Shown: positions 23,857 to 33,237 of the stretch, piece after piece
Numbering within the stretch: position 1 is the first letter of the stretch
How the letters are laid out: each line of letters opens with the position of its first letter
Source of the DNA: Ampelomyces quisqualis
Taxonomy: Eukaryota; Ascomycota; Dothideomycetes; Pleosporales; Phaeosphaeriaceae
Assembly (NCBI GenBank): GCA_018398575.1
Contig: JAGTXZ010000018.1
Span: 2,666,001 to 2,730,000, forward strand
Reading direction: 5' to 3'
Length of the DNA stretch: 64,000 nt
Program-made: the position numbers and the translations under genes
The notes under the pieces: generated by a model
Told to the model about the DNA's origin: nothing
The model's input: the letters and a program-made list of their open reading frames with translations, nothing else
Databases searched by the model: none

Positions 23857-25530
23857 TCAATCGCTGTCGTCTTCAACTCGTGCACGCTTTGCCGAGCGGC
23901 CTTCCGACTCCTGAAGGCCGAAGCGTTTTTCACCCGTCTTTTCTTCTCCCTTCTCGCCCCTGACCTCGCTGATCATCTGGTTGATGTTGAACGGGTCATC
24001 CAAGTCCTTTTCGAATTGTACTGGTCCATCACGAGGCTCCGCTAGATCTGCACCCCTGAAGCCCTGCTTCGCCTTGCCCAGAACCTCAAACTTGCTCGAC
24101 TTTGTGATGCGATCGTACGTCTGCTCCTCGTCTTCTCCATCGTCTTGCTGAACATTGGGACGGTAGATGCTGCTGATGGCGTCCTGGGCAGCGAAGAGAG
24201 GCTTGTCATAGTGGTTGTCTTCGTTGAAACCAGCGTTGAAACCACTTGACTGGTTGAATAAACGAGAATCGTACATGGACTCTCCACTTTGTGTGGGTTT
24301 CGCAAGGCCAAGCGCGACCTTCTCTGATATATCGCGATTCTGCTCACGAGCAAGCATTTGAATTTTGCGCTCTTGTCCCATACGCGACTGGCGGAGCTCT
24401 CGTTGAAAGTCTTCGCGGCGCTCTTTTCGTTCGGCTTGTCGCTTGCGCACAGCTTCCTCCTCGGAGTCAGTGTCCGAGTCACTTGTGGATCGCCGGCGCG
24501 ACACATTTGCGCGCTCCTCGCGGGCTTGCTTTGCCAAGTTGCGCAAGTGCTCTTCTTTCTGCAGCTTCTCCTTTTCTGCCAATCGCTGTTGCATGACTGC
24601 GCGCTGCTTGACTTCTTCACGAGCATGCCGATCCGCAGCTTGCAGCGCCTCCCCGAACTGCGCGAACTTGTCATTGATCGTGACGTCTTGCAACCCTCGT
24701 CCATCGGCTGCCAGACGTTTGTCTAGTGGCACAGTGTACCCCTTGGGATTCTTCCAATTACTGATAGGAGGCGGGATTTTCCACATTTCCTGATCTTCGG
24801 CGGTAAGCTTCCGGGGCGGAGAATGGAGCACTGGTGGCGGAGGTGATGGCGGTCCGCGAGGGATTCTCTTGTGCTTGAACTTTGGCGGTTCTAGCGGATC
24901 GATTTGTCTTTGCTGGATTTTGAAGATGCGCGTCTTTCCCTGTGCTTCGCCCATCTGCGCAGTTGGTGTGTAGCGCACAAAGGTGGGCTCATCGTTCTTG
25001 CGACCCTGGACGTTCTTCGGGCGTTGCGCAGCAGTCTGTCCGGCAACCAGCGCCATGAGCGCCTGTTCTGTCTTCTCCTTGGTAGCCTGCACCACCTCTT
25101 GGCTCGGGCGAGCGAGATCCAGCTGTCCGGCGTCTGCTTGCTGTCGGAGGGGGATCAAGTCCTTGAAGCTCGCCTGGACTATCCTCGAGTCACCGTGTCC
25201 CCGTTTCGCAATCTCGTCGTATTTGGTCTTTCCTTGGCCATCGACCCTGCGCACCAAAGCATTCGATTTCGAGGGTTCGCCTTTCTTGCCCATGTCGAGC
25301 GGATATTGTGCAACGTGCACTTCTGGGAACGCGCCGCCATCGCCATAGTCTTCAGCTGTGCGCGGCCGCCAGTTCTTCCTGCCGCCATAGGTGGGTGGGC
25401 CACTTTGTCTTTTCGCGACCTGTGACTCGTACTGCTCGGTGGTCAAGACGCGCGTGCTCCGGGTGAGCTCCTCCTCCTCGCCCGTGTATTTCGGCTTCGG
25501 CAAGGACTTGGATAGGGCGGCGACAGACAT
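23857..25530 (-). CDS. PRP45: SNW/SKIP-domain pre-mRNA splicing factor, Prp45
   Basis: A single-exon gene of 557 aa from ATG at 25530 (MSVAALSKSLPKPKY); the frame opens further upstream but without ATG. It is the SNW/SKIP protein that joins the spliceosome with the NineTeen complex and contacts the active-site RNAs. Seen: the N-terminal YGGRKNWRPRTAEDYGDGGAF region, AQYPLDMGKKG, RYTPTA, the eponymous SNW in PPISNWKNPKGYTVPLDKRL (near residue 254), then a long charged helical region (AEKEKLQKEEHLRNLAKQAR) and an SR-like RRRSTSDSDTDSEEE segment. The C-terminus has DPFNINQMI and a KRAR patch. A MITE-like insertion ends about 160 bp upstream of the start codon, where the promoter would be. Confidence 0.93.
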   Translation of the reverse strand: MSVAALSKSLPKPKYTGEEEELTRSTRVLTTEQYESQVAKRQSGPPTYGGRKNWRPRTAEDYGDGGAFPEVHVAQYPLDMGKKGEPSKSNALVRRVDGQGKTKYDEIAKRGHGDSRIVQASFKDLIPLRQQADAGQLDLARPSQEVVQATKEKTEQALMALVAGQTAAQRPKNVQGRKNDEPTFVRYTPTAQMGEAQGKTRIFKIQQRQIDPLEPPKFKHKRIPRGPPSPPPPVLHSPPRKLTAEDQEMWKIPPPISNWKNPKGYTVPLDKRLAADGRGLQDVTINDKFAQFGEALQAADRHAREEVKQRAVMQQRLAEKEKLQKEEHLRNLAKQAREERANVSRRRSTSDSDTDSEEEAVRKRQAERKERREDFQRELRQSRMGQERKIQMLAREQNRDISEKVALGLAKPTQSGESMYDSRLFNQSSGFNAGFNEDNHYDKPLFAAQDAISSIYRPNVQQDDGEDEEQTYDRITKSSKFEVLGKAKQGFRGADLAEPRDGPVQFEKDLDDPFNINQMISEVRGEKGEEKTGEKRFGLQESEGRSAKRARVEDDSD

Positions 25531-25689
25531 TGTGGGCGACTGCAGCGATCGTGGCAGATGGAGGAATGTCGCGTGCAGCTGCGGTCGCGCAGTCGAAGTT
25601 GGCAAATTAGCTCACGCAGCCACGGAACAACGCTAGGCCGCGCTATGTCACGTGGGGAGAAGTGGGCCGACGGTAGACTTCAAGTTTAC

Positions 25690-26120
25690 GGGGACGACTA
25701 AACCGGCAACGTGCCAAGATGTGATGTTACAATGTTACATGTTTGGAAGCCTGTTATATATTGTTAGCGTTCCTACCCAAATTGCGACGCGCCTTTGACT
25801 GCAGATCACAACACAACACGCCTATTATCACATCCATCATATCTGAGATTTGAAGCTGGTTTTTTGGCCTGTATACTAAATTTAGTGTTGTAGCTAACTT
25901 TCTCTAAAGATAAACTTGTCTATCTTATTGTATATCACGTTGTCCTCGCTGCTGTCTCTGTCGCTGTCGCTGTCGCCGCCGTCTGTTGTGTAGGAGTGTA
26001 GGAATAGCTTACTTTGCTAACGCGTCAGGAACGCTAATAAAATATAACAGGCTCCTAAACTAGTAACATTTAATAATACCACATAACACATCTTAGCGCG
26101 TTGCCGGTTTAGTCGTCCCC
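25690..26120. mobile_element. MITE-like non-autonomous DNA transposon (431 bp)
   Basis: Long imperfect terminal inverted repeats: 25690-25773 (left) and 26028-26120 (right). The outermost 22 nt are identical in inverted orientation (beginning GGGGACGACTAAACCGG); further in they differ by substitutions and an indel of about 9 nt. The element is flanked by a perfect 7-bp direct repeat, AGTTTAC, at 25683-25689 and 26121-26127, as expected for a target-site duplication. The interior is AT-rich apart from a short GTCGCTGTC-type microsatellite, and no transposase frame is present. Size, inverted repeats and lack of coding make it a MITE. The superfamily is uncertain; a 7-bp duplication does not exactly fit the common 8-bp hAT rule. 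Confidence 0.85.
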
Positions 26121-26707
26121 AGTTTACAGAGTACCCCATGACGGGTCTTCTGGCGACGGAGGTGTACTGTTGATGTGCAATCGCAACAGTACGTACAAGC
26201 GGTCCGAGGAATGATTCAAGATCAAGCACATCAACAGGCTCAATACTCCATAGAGTCCGTACTCGGTTCCGTATTCTCTGCCTGTAGCCGGAGCTTGGCG
26301 TGTGATGTCGCTTAGGAATGCGTCCGCATCAGCCGCGTGGGGATTCGCTATGCAGGAACACGTCGGCCAACTTTCTCTGATAGATCATAGCGCGTTGGTT
26401 GATACGCTGCAGCCTCGCAGGATGTTTCTTTCCATGGAGCGATGATGATGGCTGTGGCGGGGATGAGGCTTGAGCCATGAAGCCGTGCGGAGGCTGGCCA
26501 GCGACAAGCGCATCTGCTAGTCTGATGTACTGTGACATGTCCGCTTGCAGTCGTTTCTCTCCAGAACGCCAGCAGCACATGGCCCCCTCCCAGAGCGCTG
26601 CGGGTCGTGTAGCAGCATGCCGCGCGTTGGCTTCCCTACAGTCCAGGACATTCCCGCGCTGAACCCTGTCTGGCGTCCATTCGTGCCAGCACACCGTCGC
26701 TGTCAGC

Positions 26708-28981
26708 ATGCCGATTTTCGGGCGGCGCCATTCGCGCAGGGCGTCCAAGGACCACAGCAAGCCGCCGTCACCGTCTGAGCGCCAGGAAGCCGGCGAGGGG
26801 AGCGAGGCGGCTCCCAAACACCAGCGCACCAAGACGGCACCGGAAGCCCCGACTCTGGTGCGGCTGCCGTCGACGAAAGCGGCCGTCTCTGCAACACCAC
26901 GGCCGCGGCGTGGCTGCTCCGAGTCTGCATCGTCCTCTGCACCGCCGCCCGCTCGACGACCACCAGCCTCGTTCTCGGCCGGACATGACACGTCGCGCGG
27001 CCCTCCCGTGACGCTCCTCACCCGCGGCAACTCCGACTACGCCCGTCGCCCGTCGCCGCTGAAGCCCGCCGACTACGCCTTTGCGCAGCACCAGCTGCAG
27101 CAGCTGGGCCTGGTGTCGCCCGCCGGCTCGCAGTCGTCCAGCACGCGCCGGCCAGCCGCCACCACGGCCGCCGATCCTGCCGAGATGGCGAGCTCCGTCG
27201 ACGACGAGTCTTCGTCGGACTCGCCCCAGCCCAGCCCCCACGACCCCGGCGAGCCGAGCGAGGACCTCTTCCTCAACATCGCCCAAGACGTCGCCCCCCC
27301 GCCGCGCCCGCGCATGGCCCGCGCCAACCGCATGTCGTCGCCGTCTGCGCTGCAGTGCCCCTCGCCGCGCCCCCCGGCCGCCGCCACGCCCACCGGCAGC
27401 CGCACCCCCTCGACCGCCGCCCCGCCCCGCCGCCCGTCGCTCCTGCCCACCGCGTCCAGGAACTTGCAGGACCGCCCCGCCGCTGCCGCTGCCGCCGCCG
27501 CCGCCGCCGCCCCCGACCTCACCACCAAGGCCTCCTTCTCCTCGCGACGCGACTCGGACCTGTCCCCCCGAGACTTCCTCGCCCAGCTCGGCAACCAACG
27601 GCGCGGCTCCCAGCCCGACGCCTTGCACACCCCGCCCAGCCGGACCAGCGCCTACCGTCCGTCGAATCTGGGACACTACTCGTCGGCACGCCAGGATGCA
27701 CGCACACCCGCCCCCGAGCCCGCCCAGCAGCATGAGCCGTCCTCGCACGCCGACGGCACCGAGTCTCACGGCTCAACCGGGCCAGCCGTGTCCGTGTGGG
27801 ACGAGCTGGACGAACTGAAGACCCGCATCAAGAGGATCGAGATGGGCGGCAAGATCCCCGCGACTTCGGGCGCAATCGTCTCCCAAGCCACCGCCGAACG
27901 GCCACGCACAGCCAACACGTCAGCAACCACCGTGTCTTCTTCACCCAACCAGCAGCGAAAGTCCAACCCCTCGCCGTCCGAATCGACCGTAGATGCCCAC
28001 ACAAGCAGCCGCGCCCACCCACTGCTGCGCGAAGCCCTTGTCAAGGCCCGGCAACACACCTCGCCTGCCGTGTACCGCATACTCGACGCCACGGCCGCCG
28101 AAGCTTTCACCCTGGCCGAGATGACCGGCAGTGCTGGGCCGCAAGGAACTCTGCATTCTGCCAGCTCCATTCTCGGCGGAGCCAACGTCTCGGACAGACA
28201 GGTCCGCCGCAAAGCGGACAATATCTGCCGAAGCTTGACCGAGCTCTGCATAGCTCTGTGTGATGCAAAGCCAGCCTTGTCCAGTCCAGCTGTTAGGTCC
28301 TCGACGGCTACCATTTCGCGCCGCCCTAGCCTACAGATCAATGGCGAATCCCCGACTGTGCGCCAGAGCATCGAGCCGGAGAGCAACGCCATGTCAAGCA
28401 TCAGTCCAAGTCGAGCCCTGCACCGCATTGAGGCCCGCCGGACAAGCATGCTATACAACAGCAATGGGACGCCGCGAGACTCTAGCTACGAACCGTATGA
28501 CCTAGACAGACAGACCTCTTCTCGGCTGTCACGTGCTGGTACCAGCCTCCACAGGAACCACCGCAGTATAGATGACGACGATGACGACCCTATCATGCGG
28601 GCCCCATCTCGTGCCATGACCGACTTCAGATCTCTCCGGCCGACAGAAAAGAGCAGGCTGACTGCCAGGCAGTATGCATCACGAGAACCCATGCCGGAAC
28701 TCCAATCGCCTCCCAGCTTGCAATCGACCGCTAGTCTTCGACGCCCGACCGTGTCTGGTAACGAGAACAGTCTTCTCTTCAGAGACAACAGCAGACGCTA
28801 CGACTTCCAGCGCGAGAGCTCTCCAGCCTATGAGAAGCAAGTCGCAGGCTCCCTCCGGGCGCGCACCCAACTTGCTGTAAACAGGAATCCGAACAATCGG
28901 AACTCGATTAGTGGCGTGTCCGACCTAACTCGAAGCGCCGCATTTGGCAGACGGCAAAGAGGAAACAGCGCCGGAGAGTGA
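26708..28981 (+). CDS. Large Ser/Pro-rich low-complexity fungal protein, function unknown
   Basis: A single exon of 757 aa starting MPIFGRRHSRRASKDHSK. Almost all of it is predicted disordered: Ser, Pro, Arg and Ala-rich with many RRxS/SP sites that look like kinase targets. A run of ten alanines encoded by GCC/GCT repeats lies near 27480-27510. The best-ordered parts are a short coiled-coil-like segment, VWDELDELKTRIKRIEMGGK (about residues 363-382), and a helical block HPLLREALVKARQHTSPAVYRILDATAAEAFTLAEM followed by RRKADNICRSLTELCIALC. I recall conserved ascomycete proteins of this layout, often given uninformative names, but I cannot assign a function. No signal peptide or membrane segment is seen. 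The MITE ends about 590 bp upstream. Confidence 0.75.
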   Translation: MPIFGRRHSRRASKDHSKPPSPSERQEAGEGSEAAPKHQRTKTAPEAPTLVRLPSTKAAVSATPRPRRGCSESASSSAPPPARRPPASFSAGHDTSRGPPVTLLTRGNSDYARRPSPLKPADYAFAQHQLQQLGLVSPAGSQSSSTRRPAATTAADPAEMASSVDDESSSDSPQPSPHDPGEPSEDLFLNIAQDVAPPPRPRMARANRMSSPSALQCPSPRPPAAATPTGSRTPSTAAPPRRPSLLPTASRNLQDRPAAAAAAAAAAAPDLTTKASFSSRRDSDLSPRDFLAQLGNQRRGSQPDALHTPPSRTSAYRPSNLGHYSSARQDARTPAPEPAQQHEPSSHADGTESHGSTGPAVSVWDELDELKTRIKRIEMGGKIPATSGAIVSQATAERPRTANTSATTVSSSPNQQRKSNPSPSESTVDAHTSSRAHPLLREALVKARQHTSPAVYRILDATAAEAFTLAEMTGSAGPQGTLHSASSILGGANVSDRQVRRKADNICRSLTELCIALCDAKPALSSPAVRSSTATISRRPSLQINGESPTVRQSIEPESNAMSSISPSRALHRIEARRTSMLYNSNGTPRDSSYEPYDLDRQTSSRLSRAGTSLHRNHRSIDDDDDDPIMRAPSRAMTDFRSLRPTEKSRLTARQYASREPMPELQSPPSLQSTASLRRPTVSGNENSLLFRDNSRRYDFQRESSPAYEKQVAGSLRARTQLAVNRNPNNRNSISGVSDLTRSAAFGRRQRGNSAGE

Positions 28982-30333
28982 GCCAAAAAGGACATGCCAT
29001 CTGCAAGCATGTATTGACGATCGTGACTTTATATACCCAGTTTACTTTCCCCACGACACAGCATGCAAGCTGACGGGATCGTCGGCGACTTTACAGCGAG
29101 TCTCGGCAAGGACCAGATTTTTGTCCGACTCATCGCCCGACAAGCTCCGCACTACAGCAGAACAAGACTCAGCCCCGCAAGTTTGACATGTTGGGACGTG
29201 TCGTGTTTTGGAAGACTTGACATCCAGGTACCTCTATCATTTGACATGATTTTCATAGCAAAGTCTGGCGAAGACGGTCCCACATTTCCAACGATTGCAT
29301 CTCCAAAAGCGCGCAAAAGAGTTTGTGTGTATTTTGCACAACGATGCGGCCTTTCCCTCGGTCCCAGTGCCTCTTGATCTTTTCCTAGCGTTCACATGCC
29401 ATGGTTCATGTACATACTCAACAGAGATCTAGCAAATTCTTCATCTCCAGTACGTGCTTTCGACCTTCCCTTTGCCTATCCAAGTGAGACGTGCAATGAG
29501 GTTTCCATAGGCTCGCTCGTTATGCCCAATACATAGGACGCAGGGACAGGCCAGGATTTGCAGCATCGTCGTCCTTGATACTACCACAGACAACAGTTTC
29601 TTCCTTGACGGCATGTCAACATTTAAAAATGGCAAACCAGCCTATCACTTTCACGATCGCTGCCCCAGCCCGCACTCCGCCCTTGACGTTGCGGTACCAG
29701 ACCTGCTTCAGCTTTTGCTCAATAACATCTTGACCGGTATCGGTATCCTGAGCTGCGAGTTTCTGCCGAGTTTTGCAATGTCATGACGAGCGACAACGGT
29801 ATCTATGCTTGATATTTGAAATGGTCTTTTTGGGTCTTGGAGAGGATCTTGTTCTAGGATGTTTGTGTACAAATATAGCTTGAAATAGAGACTTTTGTTC
29901 TGGGGTAGGGGCGTGGCATGGATCTTCTTGGCGGGTTTGTGGGGTGGTCAGCCCCCATCCTAGCGCCCATCAGACGTCCCGTCCACGGCGTTGAATGGTT
30001 CACGCACAATCCCAGAGGCGCTGACTTGGGCAGGTTTTTTGCACAATCAAGTGGTCTGGCCCGATGACGTATGACTCGAGGCAAATGACCCCTGTTGCAC
30101 CACACGACAGGGCCTTGTGTTGCACATCGGTGGCCTGGAAGCCTGTAACTCTGTGGGCTTTCGGGGCTCTGATGGAAGATGAGATCATGGGCTGCCAGGG
30201 CTGGGGGTTATGATGCAAGGTTTGGGGGGAGAATATATATGCTGTTGTTACCTGTTGAACTTGCATATATACGACAACAACTCTTTACTAAAGATACTTT
30301 GAGCTTCGAAAGAACGTCCGACAAGAAAGCACC
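28982..30333. other. Intergenic, no gene recognised
   Basis: About 1.35 kb between two rightward genes. Short open frames on both strands (29063-29377 plus; 29854-30266 minus) lack family content. Its right end holds TATA-like sequence for the next gene. Confidence 0.45.
30234..30240 (+). promoter_or_regulatory. TATA-like element upstream of the small gene at 30334
   Basis: The sequence TATATAT lies 94 bp before the start codon, and a second CATATATA lies near 30264. The position suits a fungal core promoter, but AT-rich runs of this kind also arise by chance. Confidence 0.3.
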
Positions 30334-30747
30334 ATGGCCAACAACAACAACGCCGACTCAAAAACCTACAGGCAACAAGCCGGAGAGTACTACAACGAAA
30401 AATACTCAACCTGGATGCCCTGGATCGAAGACAAATACCTAAGCTGGTTCACAAAAGACAACAAAGCCTCATACGCTACAAAACGTACCTTCCCCTTCCT
30501 CCCCCCCTTCTTCCCACCCTCCCCAAACCAAAATACTAACCCCCTCCCCCCAGAAACCCTCGACAAATCCAAAATCACAAACATCCCCCAAGTCGACAAC
30601 CTCCAAGACACCACCAACACCCTCGTCTCCGCACAACTCGGCCAAAACGGTCTCGCGCAACCCCTCGGCGACGCAGCGTCCAACCAAGCCATCAACCGCG
30701 CTGAGCGCGGCGGTAAAGACGAGAACGGCAACGCGCTTGGGAAGTAG
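30334..30747 (+). CDS. Small conserved-looking hydrophilic protein, possibly truncated
   Basis: Two exons, 30334-30484 and 30554-30747, give 114 aa; the intron is pyrimidine-rich (GTACCT...CCCCAG). The start codon has a strong context (ACCATGG). The protein is hydrophilic: NNNNADSKTYRQQAGEYYNE, WMPWIEDKYLSWF, LDKSKITNIPQVDNLQDT, then QLGQNGLAQPLGDAASNQA and INRAERGGKDENGNALGK. I believe similar small fungal proteins exist, but no function is known to me. After the TAG stop at 30745-30747 the same frame stays open for 42 more codons and keeps a Gly/Ala/Val-rich, coding-like composition (APVGGYVPCAADGAGGVVGA). The stop may therefore be a recent nonsense mutation. A consensus GTAAGT donor lies inside this extension at about 30862. 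Confidence 0.7.
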   Translation: MANNNNADSKTYRQQAGEYYNEKYSTWMPWIEDKYLSWFTKDNKASYATKRTFPFLPPFFPPSPNQNTNPLPPETLDKSKITNIPQVDNLQDTTNTLVSAQLGQNGLAQPLGDAASNQAINRAERGGKDENGNALGK

Positions 30748-33237
30748 GCGCCGGTGGGCGGGTATGTGCCGTGTGCGGCGGATGGGGCGGGGGGAGTCGT
30801 TGGTGCGGCGAAGAGTGCGGGCGCGTATGTTGGTGGGAAGGAAGGGGGAAGGGGGCAGGAAGTAAGTGATGGATAGTGATGAAGTTACTTATATTTTTTG
30901 TGCCGCTGCGGGCATGGATTGAATTTGATGCGCAAGGGGGTTTTGGCGCAATTCATAGTACTAGTTTGGTTGGAATGTGGTGTAGATTGCTACTGTTCCA
31001 TTACGTCTCCCCGCACGCTGGAAGGGTGGTTTGTTCGGGCTGTGAGGACTTTTATTTTCTCCTGATGCGTGGTTGTTTGGAAATCCGGCGTAGATGGCGA
31101 GGCTTTCCCTGCGCTTAGAGTTACCACCAAAGTAAATGAAAAAACGCTGCTATATGCTTTCCTGCCTGTTGCCGTTCGCGTCGCTCCGCTCGTACCTCGG
31201 CTAGTATTGTAACCGCCTCAAAGTCACGGTTCTCCTCTATTATCTGCAATGTCTACTGAAACCAGTCCGTTGCACGTCGAAGCCGTACTATTGCAGTACC
31301 CAGCCATCCCGGCGTATGCTCGAAGAACCCACGAGCCCCCTGTGTATAGCCCCCCTTCCCAACGACCAACGATCAATTCACCAGCGAACACACTCAAAAC
31401 CCATGACAAGCCCTTCCATCTCAATTCCAAAGTCGCACTACCGGTATCGCTGCATATCCCCGCCCTAAGTAGCAGCGCACATTGTCCTCGAAAACGGACT
31501 TGCAGCCATACCGCACTAGTAGTATATATAGCCACCAGCACGAAGCCATGTACCCATTCCCAAAGCAGATTCCGCGACTTTCACAAGGACGGAAAAGATA
31601 GTACGCAGCGTCTCTGTACCGACAGCGTCAAAATGATTGTCTCGGACGGCGAGAATGTTTTCCCCTTGGTAAAGGTACGTACATTTGCACTAAGAAAGAC
31701 AGATTGGATAAATCCCTTTTGCCAGACAACATTGTTGTCGATGGAGCGGCTCAAGAGGATGGGTTTTGCTTGAGATGGGAATGTACCCGCACTGTTGTTG
31801 TCAAGCTATGGAATGTCTTCACTCAGCACAGGAGGGGGGGGGGGGGGGTTGACATCCTCCTTGAAGACAAAAAGGGGGGAAAGATACGACGATGCAGTGC
31901 TCTTTTGGGTGTGAAAGTTTCAGTACTAGAATAGGACATGCGCCAGGCGTTTCCTATAGTTTGAAAAGCTAACAGTTCTTTCTTCGTGTGAAGTGCAGAG
32001 GTAAAAAACACGCCATTTACTGCGATGTTGTTGTTACTACCAGGCATGAAAAGCCCTGCTGAGAGGTGTGCGGCGTAAGGATTGAAGTGACATGTTAGAT
32101 GATGGGATAACATTATTCAGACCCCCTTGGCAGCTACTCGGAATACATTTTCTAGAACATGAGGAGAAAGTGCGACCCACCTTCAAATTATGAAAAAAAG
32201 TAGCTTATACTAATATTCTGCAGGTATGTAGCATTTGGAGGATAATGTTTCTTGGACTTTACCTAAAGCTTTGTCAACAACAAGGCTGAGTTCACTCAAA
32301 ACACTTATTGTCTAGGAAAAACATACTCAACGCCCTCAATCAGATATTCGAAATCACTAATCTTTGACCTTCTACAGCTTTACTATTAGTATAGGCAAGG
32401 TGTAAACCTTCGGTTTCACTTATATCTAGCCTTGTACTCTATAATTTACATGCACATAAATTACATGGTATAGCACTTTCACTTGCAAAGTTATTCGAGG
32501 TTCTACTTGGGTAGTTGTAGGAAATAGAGGGTATGTTAAAATTTACTTCTCTATATACTACGTACGTAAGCTTCGTAGCTTGTTTGTATTATGAGACATA
32601 CTTACTATTTATGCCTGTGTTGCGATCGCTCGTGAGGCAAGATATCGCGGCTTGATAGGGCCCAGGGGCGCAGGAGGCGTAATTGCTGTTTAAAGGAAGC
32701 TGCTATTACTATAGAAGGAGATAATTGGTAGCTTGTTTATCGGCCCAATAGGTACCGGTAGAGCTTAGCGTTTAGCTCATATAACGCGACTCCTTCAGAG
32801 TCTGCTCCTTACCAATCCAATCACAATTCAATTATAATTCACATCTTAACTTGAACAATTGAGGCTTCGGGACGAGCTACGACAAGGCTGAAGGTCAACT
32901 ACCACAGAGTAGCCACGCGTTGGTTATCCCAGTAACTCGGCTTCTGGATACATCAAGTGCAATAAGATGAATTTCTTGTCATTGTGCAAGTTAGTGTGCG
33001 TTGAAGTTGACAAGAAACCTGTTGACGGGCGTGATCGACTACAAAATAGACTCTGCTTCCCAGCGTCAACAGAATAGTCACATCGCACAAACTTTTGCCA
33101 ATGACGACTCGGCCGCGCGATGATGGCATCACTAAGCTCTCGGCGTTGTTTAAATACCGCACACAAGAGCAAACAGATCATCAGATGGCATGTCGTAGCG
33201 AATAAAACAATGTTGAACATTGAAGCAGTGTTTTGAG
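30748..33237. other. Gene-poor stretch, partly AT-rich
   Basis: About 2.5 kb without a supported gene. A 174-codon ATG frame at 31249-31773 has no family content or signal. A run of 15 G lies at 31834-31848. From about 32160 to 32870 the sequence turns AT-rich with stop codons in all frames and TA-rich words (TACTATAG, TTATAATTC), as seen in decayed repeats of fungi. A short palindrome-like CTACGTACGTAAGCTTCGTAG lies near 32557-32577. Confidence 0.45.
31834..31848. repeat. Homopolymer run of 15 G
   Basis: An uninterrupted poly-G run in non-coding DNA. Its exact length is prone to sequencing error. Confidence 0.8.

Noticed and set aside
26768..27818. Long antisense and alternative frames (333 aa minus; 245 aa plus) over the Ser/Pro-rich gene
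   Set aside because: They are GC-driven shadows with Gly/Arg or Pro/Thr-rich products. The 757-aa frame has an ATG, spans the whole locus and has ordered segments.
31249..31773. 174-codon ATG frame on the plus strand
   Set aside because: It has no domain, signal peptide, membrane segment or biased codon pattern, and chance frames of this length occur in such DNA.
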